A DNA stretch of 10,000 bases from Kiritimatiellota bacterium (GCA_008636095.1 VSJD01000039.1:1-10000), one strand, 5' to 3'; shown: positions 1 to 6,681, counted from the stretch's first letter. Notes: a model not told the origin generated them from the letters alone. Made by a program: numbers and translations.

Positions 1-1460
1 TATGTGGAACGATTCCAGGGGGTTATCTCTGGCGGCGTCTGATACACATGCACATTGGCGGAAATAGCGTTTGAAGCACAGAGATTGCGCAGACGTATAT
101 ATATTTTACCTGTAGCCGGCTCAGTCGCAATTCCTTCCCGTGTTACCACTAAAGGATATCGCGGGCAGTTGTCCCAGTACGGATTGGAATCCGCATGCAT
201 TACATCCCGGATGTAGGCAAATGAGCTGCAGGCCGGATCATCTGAAGGATGCGGCATGGTGTCTCCCCATCGATTGTAGATAGGAGCTAAGGTTGCACTA
301 TTTGGGAAGGGGAGTTGCGCGGGGTCCCATGGCGGCAATGTGCCCAGATCATTAGCATAACTCAAAGGGGTATTGGGATTATTATGCGTATAACACTCCG
401 AAAACTTGGCAACCCATGATGAGTATACTAAAAGTTTCAAGTATTTATTTCCGCCGTCATACGCAACCACTCTGTTCATCGCGTCCTGAAAAGGTCCGAA
501 AGAATAGCATTTTCTATTTGCATAAGGCGTGCCTGGAGGGCCATAATAATCTTCCGGGCCATTTTTCCAGCCATAGGATTCAAAAATAGCAGTTGCCCAC
601 GAGACGCTGGCTGGATCCTCAATAACAGGGACAAAGGTATGAAGATAATGATCTTCCCATGTTCCACACGGATAAGCCGGATCTGTCGGGGAATTTATAT
701 ATCCGGCAACATCTGTCCCCATCCAGTCTATGCAATCCTTTAAATACATCGTCAATTTGGCAGCATCTTCTACGGTTGTGATGACGGACATGGAAGACCC
801 GAAAATTACTTTTGGAAAATTGGCGTTTTTCCATGTGTATAATCTCTGCATGGTATCATGAAATTTTGGTTTAAATTCGCCTACGGTCAGATTAGGATCA
901 TAAATTGCGCTATTTAGAGTAGTAAAAGGATGCCACGTATCGTCATCCCTAAAAGGTCCTCTCGGCCCCAGCCAGGAATGGTCATACCAACAAACTTCCT
1001 GGGTTAAATCTATAATATAGATGCCATTTTCATAACATGATTGTACGAGAGGTTTTGCATAATTCTCCAGCCATAGTTCCCGCCATTGGTCAAAGGTGAG
1101 ATTTGCCGTCCTCATAGATGGACTGATTTGAAAGGAGAACGGGTTGGCAAAAACGGCCATCAACCTTGCAATTATCTGAATATGATTTTGATATAAATAG
1201 TTAAGGCGAAAGTTATCCTTCAAAAGAAGTTCTGGTTCGACCTTTTGGGTATAATCTATATCCTGGCCACTCACCCACCCCCAATGTATTATATTAGGAT
1301 AATTGAAATGACATTTAGCCTCTTTAAATCGTTCAAGCGCTCTGGAGTTGCCGAAATCACTCCAGCCTGTCTCAAAACACATAATGGCCTTATCTTCAGC
1401 CTGCAACTGACTTAACCCGAAGCTGGATAATAATAACAAAACTGATAAATATATTTTCAT
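1..1460 (-). CDS. Secreted glycoside-hydrolase-like protein of unknown family (3' end outside window)
   Basis: One uninterrupted frame of about 486 codons runs from ATG at 1460 off the left edge, so the C-terminus is missing. The first 21 residues form a clear Sec signal peptide: MKIY, then a Leu/Val/Ser-rich core, then a cleavable SQLQA. The mature protein is rich in Trp, Tyr and Pro, with segments such as FETGWSDFG near the start, IIHWGWVSG, and GIYIIDLTQEVCWYD near residue 150. This mix of aromatic and acidic segments suggests a TIM-barrel carbohydrate-active enzyme, but I cannot name a family and see no motif that fixes one. An in-frame ATG at 1565 lies 35 codons upstream, with a good AGGAG 9 nt before it; the 1460 start has GGAGG 12 nt before it. 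I chose 1460 because it puts the signal peptide at the N-terminus. The gene is visibly richer in A+T than its neighbours. It diverges from the AraC regulator, which may control it. Confidence 0.85.
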   Translation of the reverse strand, partial: MKIYLSVLLLLSSFGLSQLQAEDKAIMCFETGWSDFGNSRALERFKEAKCHFNYPNIIHWGWVSGQDIDYTQKVEPELLLKDNFRLNYLYQNHIQIIARLMAVFANPFSFQISPSMRTANLTFDQWRELWLENYAKPLVQSCYENGIYIIDLTQEVCWYDHSWLGPRGPFRDDDTWHPFTTLNSAIYDPNLTVGEFKPKFHDTMQRLYTWKNANFPKVIFGSSMSVITTVEDAAKLTMYLKDCIDWMGTDVAGYINSPTDPAYPCGTWEDHYLHTFVPVIEDPASVSWATAIFESYGWKNGPEDYYGPPGTPYANRKCYSFGPFQDAMNRVVAYDGGNKYLKLLVYSSWVAKFSECYTHNNPNTPLSYANDLGTLPPWDPAQLPFPNSATLAPIYNRWGDTMPHPSDDPACSSFAYIRDVMHADSNPYWDNCPRYPLVVTREGIATEPATGKIYIRLRNLCASNAISANVHVYQTPPEITPWNRST

Positions 1461-1593
1461 GGCATATTGAAGCCTCCCTCTAAAGGCTCCGTGTATTGAA
1501 CTGATATTTAAAGCGTTTAATTCTGATACCTCGTCAATTTTGTGCCGATTTAAAATTCTGATCATGATTTATGTCTCCTTTCGGCCTTTTTAT

Positions 1594-1622
1594 AATTTAA
1601 TTACCATTTTATACTTTGCCAA
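1594..1622 (-). promoter_or_regulatory. Candidate sigma70-type promoter for the secreted-protein gene
   Basis: Read on the minus strand, TTGGCA (1617-1622, five of six matches to TTGACA) is followed after 17 nt by TAAATT (1594-1599, four of six matches to TATAAT). Transcription would begin near 1587, about 22 nt before the ATG at 1565 and about 127 nt before the ATG at 1460. A short leader ending in AGGAG follows directly. The call rests on consensus matching alone. Confidence 0.4.
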
Positions 1623-1627
1623 ATTAA

Positions 1628-1692
1628 TGCTTACCTATAAGAATATTGCTTGTATATTTGAAATCAATGACCAATAATTGATATTGCTTACC
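1628..1692. promoter_or_regulatory. Repeated TGCTT motifs, candidate AraC-type operator region
   Basis: TGCTT occurs at 1628-1632, 1647-1651 and 1685-1689, so the copies are 19 and 38 bp apart. The first and third extend to TGCTTACC (1628-1635, 1685-1692), and the second and third extend leftwards to ATATTGCTT (1643-1651, 1681-1689). A 6-bp inverted repeat, ATCAAT (1663-1668) and ATTGAT (1677-1682), lies among them. AraC-family proteins usually bind direct half-sites on one face of the helix, and the cluster sits just upstream of the candidate -35 of the divergent secreted-protein gene. A weak plus-strand promoter (TTGAAA 1658-1663, 16 nt, GATATT 1680-1685) could serve the regulator. The function is inferred. 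Confidence 0.3.
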
Positions 1693-1745
1693 ATATTGTG
1701 ATGATTAGCATGTGCTGCAGGTTGAAAATGCTGTAGATTTGAGAA

Positions 1746-1770
1746 GGACCGCGGATAGCCGTCCGTTTTT
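1746..1770 (+). terminator. Weak hairpin plus T-tract in the regulator's leader
   Basis: GGAC (1746-1749) can pair with GTCC (1761-1764), with two further inner pairs past a C-C mismatch, and TTTTT follows at 1766-1770. An alternative stem, CGGA (1752-1755) with TCCG (1762-1765), uses the same T-tract. The stems are short. In this position it would act as an attenuator of the regulator's own transcript rather than as the end of another gene. Confidence 0.15.
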
Positions 1771-1774
1771 GGTT

Positions 1775-1787
1775 CCGGCTTTGCCGG
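1775..1787 (+). other. Perfect small hairpin just before the AraC start
   Basis: CCGGC (1775-1779), TTT loop, GCCGG (1783-1787) forms a perfect 5-bp stem that ends 10 nt before the first ATG of the regulator gene. It lies where the ribosome would bind and could lower translation. No good Shine-Dalgarno sequence is visible for this gene. Confidence 0.3.
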
Positions 1788-1797
1788 GTTGGGAAAG

Positions 1798-2736
1798 ATG
1801 ATGAAAAAGGTAATCAAATCCATTGCGGCGAGGTCTCCCTACAGCTGTGTTTTTGAAAAATCTCAATCCGGCCGCCTATTGCCCGAATTATGGGTGGTCA
1901 GGTTTCAGACCATACGGACCATGGAATCATTCCCGCGTCTGCAGGTGATAGTAGCCGAACGCCAGACCACCCCCGTCTATCGCCATGAAGGCTGTTTCCG
2001 TTCCGCGGAAAAACATTGTCTATTCAAATTCACGCTGGCCGGAGAAGGAAGGTTCCGAACCGGCAGGAAAGAATACCGCCTGCCGGCCGGACACGGATTC
2101 CTCTGCGAAATAAACGATCCGGCAACTTCCTATTACTATCCCCGCGATGGCCGCGCACCCTGGGAGTTTTTGTATCTCAGTTTCATTAGCCCGACTGCCA
2201 CGACCATGACCCGTGAGTTTGTGCGCCGGCACGGACCGGTTTTTCAGTTGCCGGCGGATATCGGGTTCATCCCGGAAATTATGACGTGGCAAAGATATAA
2301 CAATCAGGAAGTGCGGATTACGCCCGCGGACAGCGCGCAGATTGTTGCAAATCTGTTCGCGGCCCTGTTGCAAAGCAAAGTCAGCCTGGACCGGTTTGAC
2401 GCCGGATTTGTCCTGGCACAGGAGACGCGGCGCCTGATTCGCAAGCGCTTGCGTCAATTCTGCAACGTAAAATTTCTGGCCGATAAACTGGGCGTATCCC
2501 GTGAACATTTAAGCCGGGTATTTAAGGAACAGACCGCGCAGGCTCCCCTGCAATATCTTATGCGGCAAAAAATGATCGAGGCTTGCCGGTTGATTAAGGA
2601 AACCCGGTTGACTCAAAAGGAGATTGCCTTCGAAATGGGGTACGATGTGCCGGCGCATTTTACGCGCTCTTTCAAGCGGATCATGCGTATGACGCCCCAC
2701 CGTTTCCGCGCGGTCGGAACAATTCCAACGCAATGA
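1798..2736 (+). CDS. AraC-family transcriptional regulator
   Basis: This encodes about 312 residues ending at TGA 2734-2736, the usual size for a two-domain AraC regulator. The N-terminal part, to about residue 150, has the pattern of an effector-binding cupin-like arm: FTLAGEGRF, a Leu-Pro-Ala-Gly-His turn, then a segment ending WEFLYLSF. The last 100 residues form the double helix-turn-helix DNA-binding domain: VKFLADKLGVSREHLSRVFK is the first helix pair, and KEIAFEMGYDVPAHFTRSFK followed by MTPHRFR is the second, with the characteristic ending. The effector is probably a sugar or glycan fragment, judging by the divergent secreted protein, but no ligand can be read from sequence. The start is uncertain: TTG 1789, ATG 1798 and ATG 1801 are all in frame and none has a strong ribosome binding site. 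It converges with the acetylation operon. Confidence 0.93.
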   Translation: MMKKVIKSIAARSPYSCVFEKSQSGRLLPELWVVRFQTIRTMESFPRLQVIVAERQTTPVYRHEGCFRSAEKHCLFKFTLAGEGRFRTGRKEYRLPAGHGFLCEINDPATSYYYPRDGRAPWEFLYLSFISPTATTMTREFVRRHGPVFQLPADIGFIPEIMTWQRYNNQEVRITPADSAQIVANLFAALLQSKVSLDRFDAGFVLAQETRRLIRKRLRQFCNVKFLADKLGVSREHLSRVFKEQTAQAPLQYLMRQKMIEACRLIKETRLTQKEIAFEMGYDVPAHFTRSFKRIMRMTPHRFRAVGTIPTQ

Positions 2737-2793
2737 GCTCCATTCAAAGGTGCGACCAAGGTTCAGAAGTCTTGCGAAAAGCCTTTTTCTAGG

Positions 2794-2856
2794 CCTGCCC
2801 TACCTGCGCGAAGCCGCTGTGGTGGGCAGGTCCGCTTGCACGTTTACAGCGGTTTT
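2794..2856. repeat. Overlapping hairpins in the convergent intergenic gap
   Basis: The 205-bp gap between the AraC stop and the AlgJ-like stop holds two alternative stems. CCTGCCC (2794-2800) pairs with GGGCAGG (2824-2830), extended by ACC (2802-2804) with GGT (2821-2823). CCGCTGT (2814-2820) pairs with ACAGCGG (2846-2852), followed by TTTT at 2853-2856. The second stem's left arm lies in the loop of the first, so the two interlock. The second could act as a plus-strand terminator for the AraC gene despite its long loop. The G+C-rich palindromic character also fits a dispersed intergenic repeat. I see no gene in this gap. Confidence 0.4.
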
Positions 2857-2941
2857 GAATGTAGCAGGGCACAATCCGAAAAGCCAGTTGAAAGGGGCGG
2901 GGCAATTGGGGTCGCCCAGTGAACTATGCCTCGTTATTCAT

Positions 2942-4855
2942 TTATCGGCCGGTGGTTATCAACTCACCCCAGCAGGGTTCGGCAAGCTGGAGAGCGTCGT
3001 CGGACAGTTCGGTGCGGTTGATGCGCTCGTAGCGGGGGGCGACATCCGACCAGGGGCGCAAGCGCATTGTCACAGTTTCCCCGGGCCGCAGGCGGGCGGC
3101 AGGGGTCCAGACATTGTCCCGCATGCTCGACAAATACACAAACGCCTGGCCGTCGCGGATGGCAGTCTGGCTGGTCTCCAAGTCCATAATGTGCACGGCC
3201 ACGATATGATCCTTATAAGGGACCGTTCCAGGTCTCGGCACAGGCGCTATCGCCCGTACCACGCCGCGCACACTCAAGTCCTTGCCCGGCGCCGGAACCA
3301 CGAAGAGGTCTGACGCGGGCTTGCCAAGCGTCAATGCCACGCTTTTCCAGTCGCCAGAGGCCAGCTCGCGCATGGCAAACTGCCAGATCACCAGGCGCTT
3401 GCCGGCCAGCCGGTCCCGGCCACGGGCCAATTCCCGCGCCAGGAGCGAGCGCGTGGCATAGGCGCCGTTGTCGTTGATCACCAGGCGGTCCAATGGTCGC
3501 TGGAGTTCAAAACTTAACTGCTCGATCAGCCCGGCGCTCTCGCCCCAGCCCATGGCATCCAACGAATAAATATTACAAAAGCTGTCGCCCAGCACCAGCA
3601 CGTCGGAGGTCTCATCCGGACGCCAGTATTCTCCGCGCGCAGTCAGAATCTGGCGCAGACGCACTGATTCCGATGGGTAACCCCGCGTCCATTCCGGCAG
3701 GCGGAGCATGACGGCGAGGTCGCCGCGATTGGTCACGTCGGCGGTTTGAGCACGATATTTACTCGCCTCCGGCGGGGCCGGCATACCCACGCCGGAGGCG
3801 GGTAAAGACCGCGTCGGTAATGGAACATTGCGGTCAATATATTGCTTGAGATAGCGGGCGGCGACTTCTATGGTCTCCGGGCGCCAATGGGTATCGGCGG
3901 CCAGGTACGCGTCCCCTCCAACACCGCGGCCCGACCGCACACCGGCCAAGACAAACGTCACGTCCGCCACCAGCACCCCGGCTTGTTGCAAATCACGGAT
4001 AAAGGCGGCATAGGACGGATTCTGAAATTCCACCGCGGGGTAACTTTTACTGTGGCCGGGGTCGGCGACCCCGGATAACCCGGAATCCGCGATCATCGAT
4101 CGCGGCCACAAAACTTCAAAATTCCTATGCACAAATTTGTCGGGTTGGATAACGGACTTCGGAGGAATCGGCATCACGATGAGCTTAATGCCGCGCTCTT
4201 CCAATTGCTGATGAAACGCCAGGATGGCTGGTCGCGGATCGGGTTGAGGCACGCTCGTCCATTCATTTCCGCCGGCGGCGCGGCACGCAAGCTGAACGGG
4301 GTTCAGGAATCCCGGGCCGGTCAGATAATCCACATCCGCGCGATAAAACAACCAGGACCGCACGCCGCAATAGGCTTTTTCGTTGCCGGCCCCCAGCCAG
4401 CGCGAGAGGACATATTGAACGGGTGGCCGCACTCTTTGGTTGACAACGGACTCATCCTCCAGCGCGTCTTCGTAGGCGTGCATCTCCCGCAGGAGCCGGC
4501 GATTGGCCACCAAGACCCGTGTCAACGGCGATCCCGGGGTGTGGATCAGGACGGCAAACGCCGCGGGTACGCGGCTGAATATATCGTAGCACTGCGGCCA
4601 GGCTGACGCGCGTTCTCCCGCCAGGCGCAAGCGCATATCATGGACCTGCTGAATGAGCGGGACAGCGCAAATGACCGCCAGGAAAACGGCAACCAATACC
4701 CAGGCCGTGGCGGGCCGGATGGTCGTCTGCCCGGCTTCCCGCATGGCTTGCGCTTCGCGATTCAAATATGGGGATGATGGTTTCACGGCATTATTAACCA
4801 CGGGCCAGACAGGTTCATCGGTTTCCTCATTTTGATTTTTTCTCAAGTGAATCAA
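2942..4855 (-). CDS. AlgJ/AlgX-like SGNH protein, putative polysaccharide O-acetylation factor
   Basis: The 637-residue product matches the AlgX/AlgJ SGNH-hydrolase-like family, which with an MBOAT partner acetylates exported polysaccharide in the periplasm. One membrane segment lies at about residues 48-68, after a cytoplasmic tail. The family signature NEK...WLFYRADVDYLTGPGF is at about 158-183, the Asp-His motif DTHW at 321-324, and the GDSF block with the nucleophilic Ser at 423-426. Residues from about 505 to the end form an extra beta-rich domain not needed for the SGNH core. Two palindromic blocks (3758-3806, 4051-4110) read through in frame in linker-like stretches between core elements. 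The start is unclear: the frame opens at TTG 4855, inside the preceding gene, without a ribosome binding site; GTG 4801, GTG 4786 and ATG 4744 are alternatives. I keep the long form because the Arg/Glu-rich stretch before the membrane segment looks like part of the family. Confidence 0.88.
   Translation of the reverse strand: MIHLRKNQNEETDEPVWPVVNNAVKPSSPYLNREAQAMREAGQTTIRPATAWVLVAVFLAVICAVPLIQQVHDMRLRLAGERASAWPQCYDIFSRVPAAFAVLIHTPGSPLTRVLVANRRLLREMHAYEDALEDESVVNQRVRPPVQYVLSRWLGAGNEKAYCGVRSWLFYRADVDYLTGPGFLNPVQLACRAAGGNEWTSVPQPDPRPAILAFHQQLEERGIKLIVMPIPPKSVIQPDKFVHRNFEVLWPRSMIADSGLSGVADPGHSKSYPAVEFQNPSYAAFIRDLQQAGVLVADVTFVLAGVRSGRGVGGDAYLAADTHWRPETIEVAARYLKQYIDRNVPLPTRSLPASGVGMPAPPEASKYRAQTADVTNRGDLAVMLRLPEWTRGYPSESVRLRQILTARGEYWRPDETSDVLVLGDSFCNIYSLDAMGWGESAGLIEQLSFELQRPLDRLVINDNGAYATRSLLARELARGRDRLAGKRLVIWQFAMRELASGDWKSVALTLGKPASDLFVVPAPGKDLSVRGVVRAIAPVPRPGTVPYKDHIVAVHIMDLETSQTAIRDGQAFVYLSSMRDNVWTPAARLRPGETVTMRLRPWSDVAPRYERINRTELSDDALQLAEPCWGELITTGR
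3758..3806. repeat. Palindrome with 17-bp arms inside the AlgJ-like gene
   Basis: The left arm 3758-3774 and right arm 3790-3806 are inverted copies with a single difference (T3763 facing G3801, a wobble pair in RNA). The core CGCCTCCGGCG/CGCCGGAGGCG is a perfect 11 bp. The 15-nt loop can itself pair GGG with CCC. The block is translated as part of roughly residues 350-366, a Pro/Ala/Gly-rich stretch between the DTHW and GDSF motifs. It looks like an inserted palindromic element rather than conserved protein sequence. Confidence 0.65.
4051..4110. repeat. Pair of inverted 24-nt hairpin modules inside the AlgJ-like gene
   Basis: Module A occupies 4051-4074 on the plus strand and module B occupies 4087-4110 on the minus strand. 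Both begin TGTGGCCG, and they agree at 18 of 24 positions. Each holds a perfect 8-bp stem with a 3-nt loop: CCGGGGTC/GACCCCGG in A and CCGCGATC/GATCGCGG in B. Four of the six differences form two compensatory pair swaps and the other two are in the loop. The outer TGTGGCC/GGCCACA ends also pair with each other across the block. The spacer is ATAACCCGGAAT (4075-4086). The block is 60 bp, exactly 20 codons, and is read as about residues 249-269. Confidence 0.75.
4783..4830 (-). other. 15-codon ORF at the AlgJ-like start (out of frame)
   Basis: ATG at 4830 overlaps the TGA of the upstream gene (ATGA, 4827-4830) and reads MRKPMNLSGPWLIMP before TGA at 4783-4785. That stop overlaps GTG 4784-4786, a possible start in the AlgJ-like frame (GTGA). 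A GAGGA five nt before the second Met of this frame (4818) is the best ribosome binding site in the area. It may be a coupling ORF, or the trace of a frameshift that moved the true start out of frame. Confidence 0.25.
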
Positions 4856-6584
4856 TTATTTCCATGAGAAGCACGGCATCCCATTCGGCCGCCTGGATCC
4901 AGGTTACCCGTTTCAATCCCGGAATAGTGCTGGACTTGACGGGAGCAGATTCGGGATTGGTCCGGTTCCAATATCGCGCACGCACTGTTTCCATAAGTTT
5001 CAACGCGAGGTTTTGCCAAGGTTGTTCTTCGCCAAGTAAAATTGCCGCCCGGAAAAGCGAAGCGGCGGCCATAAACCGGCACCAGGTGAAACTGCTGAAA
5101 GCGAGCCCTTTATCATTGCGGTCAAAACTCAAATCAATCAGGCCGTTATGAAGATCCTGTTCGCACATGCACAAGTACCAGTGAACGGCCTGTCGGACAA
5201 CGCGCCGCGCCTCCGGGGCGCTTTTCCAAGGCTCTTTTTCCATGGCAAGCGTAAAATGATAAAAACCCATTCCATGATCAGGAAGCGAATGCGGCGCATA
5301 TTGCTGTCCGCGCCCGATAACGGCAAAAAAATAGGGCCATTCGCCAATGGCTTCCTGTCCGGCAATGAAACGGCCCACGCCGCGTGATGAGGCGTCAAGC
5401 CATCCGGCAGGTTCAACTCCCTGTTCAAGCAGAAAGTGTCCGATACGGCTTAGAACACCCGCTCCCATCGCATTGGAAGGCTGGCAATCGCCATAAGCCG
5501 GAGGCGGAGTAAATCCGCCGCGTTTTTGAAGAAAACGGAAAATCCGGGAAAGGACCCCCGCTCCGAGCGCGTTTGAATTCTGGCAGTCGCCGAAACCCTT
5601 AGCGCCGCGATTATCCCCCTCGTGATGGCGGAAAACTCCGGGATGGGATTCGTTGTTCAAAATCCAGACTGCGATATTCCGAAGAGAGTCAAAATCACCC
5701 GGCTCCGGCTCCATGCCTTCTTCAAAGAACCTGATAAAAAGATTTCCGATAATACAGGTGGCTACTCCTTCCACGACCGGCAAGGGATAAACGAGACGGT
5801 TATAATGAGGCGTCTCAAATGACTGCATTTTCGGGAACCCGCCAAACCTTTCTGGGTTCTCCCGATTGTGATGCTGTCCCCGCAAAGCGTATTGCTTTGC
5901 CTGATGCGCCCGTTCCCGCCATTCTTCGCTTGCCGTCCAGCGGAACATCCGCGCAAATAATACCGCCGCGGCCATGGCATCCTGAAAATCGTATTTGTCC
6001 TCCTCTGAAAAAATCGCGCCAAAATGCGTATCGCCCTGGTCCTTAACCTGCCGGCGGGCAGCCCATTCGCCAATCTCGCAAACCATAGCTTTCAAGTCTT
6101 TGATTGTAATCTTCGGCGACATCAGCGCAGGATGGAACTCATCCCAGTTGCTTAAAATCAGCCGCTCGCCGATCAAAGTATCACGCCGATATTTAATGAA
6201 GACCGGGATTGAATCCGGCTTGGCCGGGAAAGCCGCGCCGGACGGAACAACGACAACTTCACGTACCGGCGGATTGGGCTCGTTCCCATTATCACGCCAG
6301 TAACAGCTTATCATAAAATTATGAATGGGCAGATTTTTGACTTCGAAATATCCGCCGGCGGCGGAATAAGCGCGATAATCCCCGCCATCCCAGCCAAGCA
6401 GTATTTCCCGGTTCACCTCCCGCGTATAAAACCTGAGATCGTAATCGGCCGGGGCCAGATCAATAAGACCGTTGACCTCAAAATTCCACGCGCGCGACGG
6501 TTTTTGCCGTGAAAAATCACGGTCAAAATAAAACCAGGGCAGGCGGACGGAAAAATCATCCGCCATAAAGCGATACTTTTTCAT
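4827..6584 (-). CDS. Unrecognised 585-residue protein, predicted helical toroid-like, possibly glycan-active
   Basis: I do not recognise this family. No signal peptide or membrane segment is visible, so the product appears cytoplasmic. Residues 1 to about 115 look beta-rich with many aromatics. From about 160 the chain is mostly amphipathic helices with repeated Trp, Phe, Tyr and His, as in (alpha/alpha) toroid enzymes such as polysaccharide lyases, epimerases and some glycosidases. Residues 331-363 and 364-396 are tandem copies of a GDCQ.SNA.GAGVLSRI unit, which suggests repeated helical hairpins. The start is well supported: AAGGA (6590-6594) lies 5 nt upstream, and the ATG overlaps the stop of a leader ORF. 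The 3' end overlaps the AlgJ-like frame by 29 nt. Lying between the two acetylation genes, it may process or bind the same glycan or its precursor, which is inference only. Confidence 0.85.
   Translation of the reverse strand: MKKYRFMADDFSVRLPWFYFDRDFSRQKPSRAWNFEVNGLIDLAPADYDLRFYTREVNREILLGWDGGDYRAYSAAGGYFEVKNLPIHNFMISCYWRDNGNEPNPPVREVVVVPSGAAFPAKPDSIPVFIKYRRDTLIGERLILSNWDEFHPALMSPKITIKDLKAMVCEIGEWAARRQVKDQGDTHFGAIFSEEDKYDFQDAMAAAVLFARMFRWTASEEWRERAHQAKQYALRGQHHNRENPERFGGFPKMQSFETPHYNRLVYPLPVVEGVATCIIGNLFIRFFEEGMEPEPGDFDSLRNIAVWILNNESHPGVFRHHEGDNRGAKGFGDCQNSNALGAGVLSRIFRFLQKRGGFTPPPAYGDCQPSNAMGAGVLSRIGHFLLEQGVEPAGWLDASSRGVGRFIAGQEAIGEWPYFFAVIGRGQQYAPHSLPDHGMGFYHFTLAMEKEPWKSAPEARRVVRQAVHWYLCMCEQDLHNGLIDLSFDRNDKGLAFSSFTWCRFMAAASLFRAAILLGEEQPWQNLALKLMETVRARYWNRTNPESAPVKSSTIPGLKRVTWIQAAEWDAVLLMEIIDSLEKKSK
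5397..5594 (-). repeat. Tandem 33-codon duplication within the 585-residue protein
   Basis: Copy 1 (5496-5594) and copy 2 (5397-5495) encode 33 residues each. In the first 27 residues 18 are identical, including GDCQ, SNA and GAGVLSRI. The DNA has diverged far more at silent positions than the protein has, for example CTGGCAATCGCC at 5481-5492 against CTGGCAGTCGCC at 5580-5591 (plus strand) within otherwise poorly matching flanks. This points to an old, constrained duplication. Confidence 0.75.
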
Positions 6585-6646
6585 AAAATTCCTTTTTGAG
6601 ATATTGACGAAAGGGGTGCTCCTGCAGTTGGCATGGTTCTAAACAT
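6581..6646 (-). CDS. 21-residue leader ORF coupled to the next gene
   Basis: ATG 6646 is preceded by a perfect GGAGG (6654-6658) at the ideal 7-nt distance, and the frame encodes MFRTMPTAGAPLSSISQKGI plus a final Leu. Its TGA (6581-6583) overlaps the ATG of the 585-residue protein as ATGA. The gap between the MBOAT gene and that protein is only 97 nt, and this ORF fills most of it. No domain is recognisable. The strong binding site and the overlap suggest translational coupling or a leader-peptide control, though a remnant of a lost gene is possible. Confidence 0.5.
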   Translation of the reverse strand: MFRTMPTAGAPLSSISQKGIL

Positions 6647-6681
6647 CGCTGTGCCTCCAATCTACGCAACGGTTGTTTGCC

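Noticed and set aside
2750..3313. A 187-codon plus-strand open frame
   Set aside because: It is antisense to the 3' end of the AlgJ-like gene, whose SGNH-protein reading is far better supported, and it has no ribosome binding site or recognisable domain.
6351..6365. Perfect 6-bp hairpin with GGC loop inside the unknown 585-residue gene
   Set aside because: It is short and made of Gly and Ala codons, so chance in G+C-rich coding DNA explains it.
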